Below are positions 1-3,938 of a DNA stretch of 5,035 nt, piece after piece. This stretch comes from an uncultured Eisenbergiella sp. Its GTDB lineage: Bacteria > Bacillota > Clostridia > Lachnospirales > Lachnospiraceae. Positions within the stretch are counted from its first letter, which is position 1. Each line of letters starts with the position of its first letter. The position numbers and the translations under genes were made by a program. Below the pieces are notes generated by a model. The model had not been told where the DNA came from. It did no database searches and saw only the letters and a list, made by a program, of their open reading frames with translations. The DNA lies in assembly GCA_948960675.1 (NCBI GenBank), contig CARDPF010000234.1, positions 1-5,035 on the forward strand, in the 5' to 3' direction.

Positions 1-316
1 GTTTTAGCAAATAATTTTTTACGCCCAGCGTTATGGCGGTCCTTGCAAACTCAAACTCGGCATAGCCTGTCAAAATAATAAAATGGCCCTCAAATCCGGC
101 GCTGCGCGCCTCCCGTATCAGGTCAATTCCGTTCATCCCCGGCATTTTGATATCCACCAGCGCCAAATCCGGTTTGTTTTCCAGAAGCTTCTGCAGCCCC
201 TCCTTCCCGTCCCTGCCGTCCTCGCAGACCGTAAAGCCCTCCGCCTCCCAGTCCAGTAAGTCCCGGATTCCCCACCGGACCATCTCTTCATCGTCGATTA
301 TCATCACTTTGTACAT
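1..316 (-). CDS. Response regulator, receiver domain (YesN-like), 3' end cut by window edge
   Basis: Cytoplasmic phosphorylation-controlled regulator, the output half of the two-component pair with the kinase encoded just upstream. The 105 complete codons visible make up a whole receiver domain: the acidic pair D8-D9 after MYKVMII, the phospho-acceptor D55 in LVDIKMPGMNG, the switch threonine T83 in ILTGY, and the conserved lysine K105 as the last complete codon. The ATG at 316 is chosen because GGAGG lies 7 nt upstream and the reading begins exactly at the receiver fold. It overlaps the kinase stop by 13 bp, so translation is probably coupled. Regulators paired with YesM-type kinases usually have a C-terminal AraC-type DNA-binding domain and total roughly 250-540 aa. 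That part lies outside the window, so the output domain is inferred and not seen. Confidence 0.93.
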   Translation of the reverse strand, partial: MYKVMIIDDEEMVRWGIRDLLDWEAEGFTVCEDGRDGKEGLQKLLENKPDLALVDIKMPGMNGIDLIREARSAGFEGHFIILTGYAEFEFARTAITLGVKNYLLK

Positions 317-2112
317 TGCTTTGCCTCCCCCAGTTTTCCGGCTCCCGGCAGGCAGATTTCCACCCTCGTGTATGCCCCCCTGACGCTGTCGATGGTCACG
401 CCGTATGCTTCCCCGTATTTAAGCCTGACGCGCTGATGCACGTTTCGCACCCCTATATGGCGGCCGTTTTCCTGATAGCTGTTTAAGCCGTCCCTCATTT
501 TTTCCAGCTGCCCGCGCGCAATTCCCAATCCGTCGTCGGCAATGGCAATCACCACATTTTCCCCCGCCGTATAAACCTTTATGTCAATGACGCCGATGCC
601 TTCCTTGCCTTCCAGACCGTGGATAATGGCATTCTCCACAATGGGCTGCATCAGCAGCGGCAAAATCAGGCATTCCTTCAAGCCCTCCTCCACATAAATG
701 CGGTAACGGATCCTCTCCCCGAACCGGTACTGCTGGATTTTGAGGTAATATTCCACCAACTCCGTTTCCGCTGCAACCGTCACCTCATTCCCCCCTGCCT
801 GCAGGGTGGAACGCATGATTTTGGCCAGCATTTTTACCAGTTCCTCAATATCCGCCTGCCTGCTCCTGCGCGCCCGCATCCGGATGGTTTCCAGCGTATT
901 ATACAAAAAATGCGGATTGATCTGGCTGGCCAGCATCTTAAATTCCGCGTCCTTTTGCTGAATCGTAAGCCGCTCCGCGTGCAGCTTTTCCTGATACACC
1001 TCTGCCAAAAGCCGCTGTATCTGGTAAATCATCGTTCCCAGATAATCGTAAAGCTCACTGATCTCGTCGCTGCCTCCCAGCTTTTTTTCCAACGCAAAGC
1101 TTCCCTCCGCCGCTTTTTGCATCTGTGCCCGGAAACGCTCCACACGGTCGCCAAAGGACCTGGAAAACAGCAAAATGATCGTAACGGACAAGGCAGCGCT
1201 TCCCAGAAAAAATAGAATGCTCTTTCCCAGCTGTCCGGTCACATCCCGCAGAATATCCCGGTATGCCAAAAGGCTGACAATCTGCAAATAATCCTGTGAT
1301 TCCGGAAGGCTGACCGTCTCACAGGTCATCAGATACTCTTCCTTTCCCAGAAAAACATTTTGCTGGTACTGTCCGCTGTCCTTATCGGGCAAAAGGCCAA
1401 CGATCCGGTCCGGTTCTACCGTTCCACCCAAATCCGCTTCCAAAATCCCCCCGTTCAGCCAGACATACGTATCGCAATCCCTTCCCCGCAGCAATGTCTG
1501 GAAACGCTCCGGCCTGATATAGACCGCCAAAATTCCCACATCCTCCCCCTTCTTTGTCTTTAGCATCCGCAGCATGGACAATGCCGAATATCCGGCGGAC
1601 GGCACCGGCAGACGGCGCCACAGCGCGCCCCCGTTTCTCTTTTTTGCCGCCTGATACCACGCTTCCCTTTCCATCTCCTGCGTCACACGGATAAAACGGG
1701 AATTACCCACAATCGTCTGGTTATCCAAATAAATATTCATCCATGCAATCGTATTATTATAATATCTGCCGTAATCCAGAAAAGAGGTGAAATTGCGGTA
1801 ATCGCTGACCATATCCTGATAATTTTGGTATTGCTTTTGGGAAATTTCCTCCAGCATCGGATCAAAGTAAAAATATTTTGTCACCGTACTGACCGTATCT
1901 GCCATCTCCCTTACCTGCTGCGCAGCCGCCGCCAGTTCCGTCACCTCGGCGTGTTCACTCTGCCGGATCAGTATCTTGGACGTTCCCTGTATCAGGTACA
2001 AGGCGATTACAAGAATCGGCAGCGCCCCTCCCACAATATAGACAAACAGCATCCGGTAACGAAGCTTGATCCCCGTCAGCCGGTTCCATAAAGCCTTTAT
2101 TTTTTGTATCAC
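304..2112 (-). CDS. Sensor histidine kinase, YesM/LytS-type (HAMP, His_kinase, HATPase_c)
   Basis: Membrane histidine kinase that senses an extracellular signal and phosphorylates the adjacent response regulator. From a GTG start it is 602 aa, a usual length for the YesM family. Order of parts: a basic N-terminus; TM1 about residues 21-42; an extracytoplasmic sensor region about 43-294 (Cache-like by position, not by motif); TM2 about 295-316; a HAMP linker about 317-370; the His_kinase motif INPHFLYN with phospho-acceptor H401; the ATPase N-box PIVENAIIHG with N494; the G1 box DDGLGI at 526-531; and a G2-like IGVRNV at 553-558. The GTG at 2112 is preferred because GGGAGG sits 8 nt upstream. 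An in-frame ATG at 2139 has only a weak GGGG site. The frame stays open to an ATG at 2241, but that start would lie inside a terminator hairpin. A poor extended -10 (TG-T-TAAGAT, 2202-2207, minus strand, no clear -35) could give it its own promoter. The ligand is unknown. Confidence 0.95.
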   Translation of the reverse strand: MIQKIKALWNRLTGIKLRYRMLFVYIVGGALPILVIALYLIQGTSKILIRQSEHAEVTELAAAAQQVREMADTVSTVTKYFYFDPMLEEISQKQYQNYQDMVSDYRNFTSFLDYGRYYNNTIAWMNIYLDNQTIVGNSRFIRVTQEMEREAWYQAAKKRNGGALWRRLPVPSAGYSALSMLRMLKTKKGEDVGILAVYIRPERFQTLLRGRDCDTYVWLNGGILEADLGGTVEPDRIVGLLPDKDSGQYQQNVFLGKEEYLMTCETVSLPESQDYLQIVSLLAYRDILRDVTGQLGKSILFFLGSAALSVTIILLFSRSFGDRVERFRAQMQKAAEGSFALEKKLGGSDEISELYDYLGTMIYQIQRLLAEVYQEKLHAERLTIQQKDAEFKMLASQINPHFLYNTLETIRMRARRSRQADIEELVKMLAKIMRSTLQAGGNEVTVAAETELVEYYLKIQQYRFGERIRYRIYVEEGLKECLILPLLMQPIVENAIIHGLEGKEGIGVIDIKVYTAGENVVIAIADDGLGIARGQLEKMRDGLNSYQENGRHIGVRNVHQRVRLKYGEAYGVTIDSVRGAYTRVEICLPGAGKLGEAKQCTK

Positions 2113-2120
2113 CCTGCATT

Positions 2121-2126
2121 CCTCCC
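2121..2126 (-). promoter_or_regulatory. Ribosome binding site that decides the kinase GTG start
   Basis: The minus strand reads GGGAGG, followed by 8 nt and then GTG at 2112. An ATG lies within those 8 nt but is out of frame and too close to the site. This site therefore supports the 602-aa form of the kinase over the two longer in-frame forms. Confidence 0.75.
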
Positions 2127-2219
2127 GGCCGTTGGCCATTTTTATCCCCGGCTGATTTCCCCATGGTATCACCGCGCAATACGGCCGCAAATCCTGACTC
2201 CATCTTAACACAGACCGCC

Positions 2220-2239
2220 AAAAAAAGCCACCGGGTGGC
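2220..2239 (-). terminator. Intrinsic terminator after the lipoprotein gene
   Basis: The minus strand reads GCCAC, CCG loop, GTGGC, then seven T residues: a GC-rich hairpin of at least 5 bp followed directly by a U-tract. It lies about 55 bp past the lipoprotein stop and about 110 bp before the kinase start. It should separate the lipoprotein transcript from the kinase operon, or let only part of transcription through. The left arm also has another pairing partner at 2250-2255, so termination may be conditional. Confidence 0.7.
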
Positions 2240-2263
2240 AAAATTCATCTGCCACACGATGGC
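2235..2263 (-). promoter_or_regulatory. Alternative hairpin arms upstream of the terminator (possible anti-terminator)
   Basis: In minus-strand transcript order: arm A GCCA (2260-2263), arm B GTGGCA (2250-2255), arm C TGCCAC (2235-2240), arm D GTGGC (2227-2231). C:D is the terminator stem. B:C is a perfect 6-bp stem with a 9-nt loop that excludes C:D. A:B (4 bp) excludes B:C. This arrangement is what an attenuator needs, but the stems are short and chance is possible. No leader peptide or known riboswitch core was recognised. Confidence 0.3.
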
Positions 2264-2271
2264 CCTTTAAG

Positions 2272-2292
2272 GAATATTCTGTTACAATATTC
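2272..2292. repeat. Perfect 7-bp inverted repeat just past the lipoprotein stop
   Basis: GAATATT (2272-2278), a 7-nt spacer CTGTTAC, then AATATTC (2286-2292). It starts 3 nt after the lipoprotein stop codon. In the lipoprotein mRNA it would form an AU-rich 3' hairpin. No U-tract follows on that strand, so it is probably not a terminator by itself. It could protect the mRNA 3' end or bind a protein. Confidence 0.4.
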
Positions 2293-2294
2293 TT

Positions 2295-2645
2295 TTATTC
2301 AGCCGCAGTCTCGGTAGCGGTCTCTGTCTGGGATTCTGCAGTCTCGGTGGAAACCTCGCTGTCAGCCGCTGCAGACTCCGTGGAAGCCTCCTCTGTTCCC
2401 TCTACGGATTCGGTTGCGGTCTCTGCGGGCGCTTCGCTGGACGCCTCAACAGATTCCTCAGGCGAAACGGTGGATGCCTCCACAGATTCCTCAGGTGCAA
2501 CGGTGGATTCCGGTACTGCTACCTCGCTGCCCTGCTCTACGGATTCTGCCACAGGCGTGGTTTCCTCCGCTGCGGGAGCGCCGCAGGCCGCCATGGATGC
2601 GGTCATCACTACTGCTGTCAAAATGGCTACTAAATTTTTCTTCAT
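2295..2645 (-). CDS. Small acidic low-complexity lipoprotein (116 aa)
   Basis: Predicted surface lipoprotein of unknown function. It starts MKKN, has a hydrophobic stretch (about residues 5-16) and a lipobox-like MAAC with C21 as the likely lipidated residue. The mature part (22-116) is nearly all Ala, Ser, Thr, Glu, Val and Pro. By my count it has 25 Glu and 1 Asp among 95 residues, and no Lys, Arg, His or aromatic residue, so it should be strongly acidic and disordered. It contains two tandem 11-aa units, TVAPEESVEAS and TVSPEESVEAS. The start is firm: GGAGGAG lies 7 nt before the ATG, with a promoter further upstream. The sequence resembles the signal peptide plus linker of Clostridia solute-binding lipoproteins, but no binding domain follows. 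It ends at TAA with a terminator behind it. It may be a stalk, a cell-wall spacer or a remnant. The long ORFs on the opposite strand are composition shadows. Confidence 0.8.
   Translation of the reverse strand: MKKNLVAILTAVVMTASMAACGAPAAEETTPVAESVEQGSEVAVPESTVAPEESVEASTVSPEESVEASSEAPAETATESVEGTEEASTESAAADSEVSTETAESQTETATETAAE
2440..2505 (-). repeat. Tandem 33-bp repeat, two copies, inside the lipoprotein gene
   Basis: Copies at 2440-2472 and 2473-2505 differ at only a few positions and encode the 11-aa units described for the lipoprotein. Because the period is a multiple of three, gain or loss of a unit would keep the frame, so the length of this linker may vary between strains (inference). 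Confidence 0.75.
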
Positions 2646-2652
2646 AATATTT

Positions 2653-2659
2653 CTCCTCC
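2653..2659 (-). promoter_or_regulatory. Strong ribosome binding site of the lipoprotein gene
   Basis: The minus strand reads GGAGGAG with a 7-nt spacer to the ATG at 2645, a near-perfect match to the 16S rRNA tail. It shows the gene is built for efficient translation and is not a random low-complexity frame. Confidence 0.8.
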
Positions 2660-2662
2660 TAT

Positions 2663-2707
2663 AAAAACGGAACCTGACTGTTCGGTTTTTCTATGCGGTT
2701 CCTTTTT
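2663..2707 (-). promoter_or_regulatory. Leader hairpin of the lipoprotein transcript
   Basis: GGAACC (2669-2674) and GGTTCC (2697-2702) form a 6-bp stem. After one bulged C (2668), AAAAA (2663-2667) pairs with TTTTT (2703-2707). With the promoter at 2717-2745, the transcript would begin near 2710, so this hairpin would fill almost the whole leader and end about 4 nt before the ribosome binding site. On the minus strand the right arm runs into G and five T residues, so it also resembles a weak terminator. The loop is long (22 nt), which lowers confidence. Confidence 0.4.
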
Positions 2708-2716
2708 ACGAAAATG

Positions 2717-2745
2717 AGAATATCATGTTTCCTTGTATTTGTAAA
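2717..2745 (-). promoter_or_regulatory. Promoter of the lipoprotein gene (sigma-A type)
   Basis: The minus strand shows a -35 TTTACA (2740-2745, 5 of 6 consensus), a 17-bp spacer, and a -10 TATTCT (2717-2722, 4 of 6) preceded by TG-A, an extended -10. Spacing is ideal, and it sits about 70 bp before the lipoprotein start. Confidence 0.6.
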
Positions 2746-2771
2746 CAGTTTTTATATAATTTTTAAACAAA

Positions 2772-2786
2772 TTATGAATTTCATAA
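2772..2786. promoter_or_regulatory. Perfect 15-bp palindrome between divergent promoters, candidate operator
   Basis: TTATGAATTTCATAA is fully self-complementary around a central T (7-1-7). It lies between the two divergent promoters, about 27 bp upstream of the lipoprotein -35 and 27 bp upstream of the cutC -35. A dimeric repressor or activator here could control both genes. No known family consensus is claimed. Confidence 0.4.
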
Positions 2787-2792
2787 GCTTTC

Positions 2793-2809
2793 GTTCACGT
2801 TTTGTTCAC
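2793..2809 (+). promoter_or_regulatory. Direct repeat GTTCAC-N5-GTTCAC next to the cutC -35
   Basis: GTTCAC occurs at 2793-2798 and 2804-2809, an 11-bp period, so both copies face the same side of the helix. The second copy ends 3 bp before the cutC -35 box. Tandem half-sites of this spacing are typical of OmpR/PhoB-type response regulators. The second copy also contains TTCACA, which resembles a Bacillus PhoP half-site. The regulator identity is speculative. Confidence 0.3.
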
Positions 2810-2812
2810 AAA

Positions 2813-2841
2813 TTGTATTTTTGCAATTCTTATGATAAAAT
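2813..2841 (+). promoter_or_regulatory. Promoter of cutC (sigma-A type, extended -10)
   Basis: A -35 TTGTAT (2813-2818, 3 of 6 consensus), a 17-bp spacer and a -10 TAAAAT (2836-2841, 5 of 6) preceded by TG-A. The weak -35 with a good extended -10 fits a promoter helped by an activator bound at the adjacent direct repeat. The -10 lies about 46 bp before the cutC ATG. Confidence 0.6.
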
Positions 2842-2887
2842 AGTAAGAAAATCAAAGTGCCATTTGTACGGCAAAACGGGAGGAAAC

Positions 2888-3643
2888 ATGAAAAATCCTT
2901 ATATTTTGGAATGCTGTGTGGATTCTGTCGCATCGGCTGTCTGTGCAAAAGAGGGGGGTGCGGACAGGCTGGAATTGTGTTCCAATCTGGTCATCGGCGG
3001 TACCACGCCCACGATGGCGCTCTATGAAGAAATCCGGAAAACCGTGGATATCCGTATCCACGTCCTGATCCGTCCCCGTTTCGGCGACTTCCTCTATTCC
3101 CAACAGGAGGCCTCCCTCATCTGCCGGGAGATCGAAGCCTTCCGTCAGGCGGGCGCAGACGGCATTGTGGTGGGCAGCCTGCAGGCGGACGGCTCCCTGC
3201 ACACCGGACAGATGGAACAGTTTGTACAGCAGGCCGGGGGGCTGCCCGTCACCCTGCACCGCGCCTTTGACATGTGCCGGGATCCCTTTAAAGCGCTGGA
3301 ACAGGCAAAAGACCTGGGCATTTGCACCATCCTCACCTCCGGACAGGCCCCCTCCTGCCTTGTAGGGCTTCCTCTTCTGCAAAAGCTGCTCTGCGCCGCC
3401 AAAGACAAAATCACAATTCTGGCCGGTGCAGGCATCGACGCCCATGCCGTGGAAATCCTGCTGGCCCAGACGCGGCTTACCGCTTTCCATATGTCCGGCA
3501 AAAAAATTGTGGAAAGCGGCATGCGCTACCGCAACCCGGCAGTTTCCATGGGACTGCCCGGCATGAGCGAATACGAACTCTGGCAAACCGATCCCCAAAA
3601 GGTACAGGCCGTGCGCAGACTGCTGGATAGCGCCGCTTCTTAA
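2888..3643 (+). CDS. cutC: CutC family protein (copper homeostasis, TIM barrel)
   Basis: A 251-aa cytoplasmic TIM-barrel protein matching the family's usual length of about 250 aa. Motifs in order: ECCVDS (8-13), GGADRLELCSNL (23-34), GGTTP (37-41), HVLIRPR (58-64), GDFLYS (66-71), GADGIVVG (89-96), VTLHRAFD (121-128), ILTSGQ (148-153), GAG (180-182). C10 and C31, 21 residues apart, fit the two conserved cysteines implicated in Cu(I) binding in studied homologues. There are nine cysteines in all. The true biochemical role of the family is unsettled: in E. coli the copper phenotype of cutC mutants was traced to the small RNA MicL encoded at that locus. The start at 2888 is set by GGGAGG 4 nt upstream and by where homology begins; the frame is open further upstream, but that part is AT-rich leader and promoter. 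No convincing terminator follows. The longer antisense frame is a shadow. Confidence 0.93.
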   Translation: MKNPYILECCVDSVASAVCAKEGGADRLELCSNLVIGGTTPTMALYEEIRKTVDIRIHVLIRPRFGDFLYSQQEASLICREIEAFRQAGADGIVVGSLQADGSLHTGQMEQFVQQAGGLPVTLHRAFDMCRDPFKALEQAKDLGICTILTSGQAPSCLVGLPLLQKLLCAAKDKITILAGAGIDAHAVEILLAQTRLTAFHMSGKKIVESGMRYRNPAVSMGLPGMSEYELWQTDPQKVQAVRRLLDSAAS

Positions 3644-3690
3644 CCGATCTTCTATTTTTTTAACCGCTATTTTAACCATTGCGCCATTGC

Positions 3691-3714
3691 GCCGCCAAAA
3701 GGGGTTTGTTATGA
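3691..3714 (+). repeat. Repeat unit copy 1 (GCCGCCAAAA / GGGGTTT..TATGA)
   Basis: GCCGCCAAAA (3691-3700) is directly followed by GGGGTTTGTTATGA. The same two blocks recur at 3852-3884, where the second block matches at 12 of 14 positions and a 9-nt insertion separates the blocks. The unit includes a purine-rich GGGG spaced 6 nt from ATG, so it looks like a translation start site. Confidence 0.55.
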
Positions 3715-3884
3715 TGAATGTATATTACATTCACGGGTATGAGAACATGATGCAGGACTGCGCACTTGCTGCGCAGTCCGTGCACGCACCATGCGGCAGG
3801 GCCTCATGTGTGCATGCCCTTCATAGGAAATCCCCTTTCATATATGGTGACGCCGCCAAAAAGCGGCATGGGGGTTTACTATGA
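3711..3884 (+). CDS. Doubtful small ORF, 57 aa, within the repeat-like region
   Basis: An ATG-ATG start (3711 or 3714) with GGGG 6 nt upstream opens a 57-aa frame beginning MMNVYYIHGYENMM and rich in Cys, His and Ala. No signal peptide, membrane segment or known domain is visible. Its stop TGA overlaps the ATG at 3881 (ATGA), but the frame from that ATG runs out of phase into the XRE gene and is not credible. Much of this ORF is made of perfect hairpins (3715-3733 and 3755-3779), which argues that the DNA is selected for structure, with the frame possibly incidental. It could still be a small protein carried by a repeat element, or an upstream ORF that tunes the XRE gene. Confidence 0.25.
   Translation: MMNVYYIHGYENMMQDCALAAQSVHAPCGRASCVHALHRKSPFIYGDAAKKRHGGLL
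3715..3733 (+). repeat. Perfect hairpin, 8-bp stem
   Basis: TGAATGTA (3715-3722), loop TAT, TACATTCA (3726-3733). It begins right after the ATGA of repeat copy 1. The block GAATGTAT recurs at 3911-3918. Confidence 0.6.
3755..3779 (+). repeat. Perfect hairpin, 10-bp GC-rich stem
   Basis: GGACTGCGCA (3755-3764), loop CTTGC, TGCGCAGTCC (3770-3779). With one bulged G (3780) the stem extends by three more pairs (3752-3754 with 3781-3783). No U-tract follows, so it is not an intrinsic terminator. It is among the most stable structures in the window and may be a protein-binding or RNA-processing element. Confidence 0.7.
3852..3884 (+). repeat. Repeat unit copy 2 with internal hairpin
   Basis: GCCGCC plus A-run (3852-3862), then GCGGCATG, then GGGGTTTACTATGA (3871-3884). 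It matches copy 1 at 3691-3714 apart from a 9-nt insertion. The insertion supplies GCGGC, which pairs with GCCGC (3852-3856) across a six-base A-rich loop, so copy 2 has gained a hairpin that copy 1 lacks. Confidence 0.55.
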
Positions 3885-3908
3885 GCGGCCCCTGGGCCGT
3901 GAATAGTA
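3877..3908 (+). promoter_or_regulatory. Compound hairpin just before the XRE ribosome binding site
   Basis: Outer stem TACTAT (3877-3882) with ATAGTA (3903-3908). A symmetric GA/GA internal loop follows (3883-3884 and 3901-3902). The inner stem is GCGGCC (3885-3890) with GGCCGT (3895-3900), including one G-T pair, closed by a CCTG loop. A GG/CC extension is possible outside a 2-nt bulge. Twelve pairs with a tandem G-A motif look like a folded RNA element. It ends 19 nt before the GGGGG ribosome binding site, where it could affect translation or mRNA stability of the XRE gene. Confidence 0.5.
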
Positions 3909-3927
3909 CCGAATGTATCAAAAGGAC

Positions 3928-3932
3928 GGGGG
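3928..3932 (+). promoter_or_regulatory. Ribosome binding site of the XRE gene
   Basis: GGGGG lies 6 nt before the ATG at 3939. It selects this start over the out-of-frame ATG at 3881 and sits just downstream of the compound hairpin. Confidence 0.65.
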
Positions 3933-3938
3933 AATGTT

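Larger units (their letters stand above)
3644..3938 (+). other. Structured intergenic region between cutC and the XRE gene
   Basis: These 295 bases hold no recognised protein. They begin AT-rich, with TTAACC at 3640, 3660 and 3672 and seven T residues at 3655-3661. An 8-bp tandem repeat CCATTGCG follows (3676-3691). From 3691 the sequence becomes GC-rich, with at least four hairpins, and a segment that recurs 161-170 bp later (3691-3714 and 3852-3884). It could be a dispersed intergenic repeat, a MITE-like insertion or a leader RNA of the XRE gene. No terminal inverted repeats or target duplication could be fixed by eye. Confidence 0.5.

Noticed and set aside
619..1215. 198-aa open frame on the plus strand inside the kinase gene
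   Set aside because: It is antisense to the conserved HATPase, His_kinase and HAMP coding sequence, has no recognisable domain, and arises from codon bias of the real gene.
2113..2241. 43-aa N-terminal extension of the kinase
   Set aside because: It would start inside a terminator hairpin and adds residues with no ribosome binding site ahead of the first ATG.
2347..2664. 105-aa Ser/Ala/Asp-rich frame on the plus strand opposite the lipoprotein
   Set aside because: It is a composition shadow of the repetitive low-complexity gene. The minus strand has the signal peptide, lipobox-like cysteine, ribosome binding site, promoter and terminator.
2693..2887. 65-aa N-terminal extension of CutC in the same frame
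   Set aside because: This stretch is AT-rich and contains the predicted cutC promoter, and CutC homology begins at the ATG at 2888 behind GGGAGG.
3640..3677. Three TTAACC copies and a T-run after cutC as a terminator or regulatory array
   Set aside because: There is no GC-rich stem before the T-run, and the copies are unevenly spaced (20 and 12 bp), so neither reading is supported.
2852..3679. 275-aa open frame on the minus strand over cutC, longer than cutC itself
   Set aside because: The plus strand shows all the CutC motifs, with a promoter and ribosome binding site. The antisense frame has no known domain and ends within the cutC leader.
3691..3910. CRISPR array or transposon
   Set aside because: Only two diverged copies of one block occur, with no regular spacers, no transposase and no definable terminal inverted repeats or target duplications.
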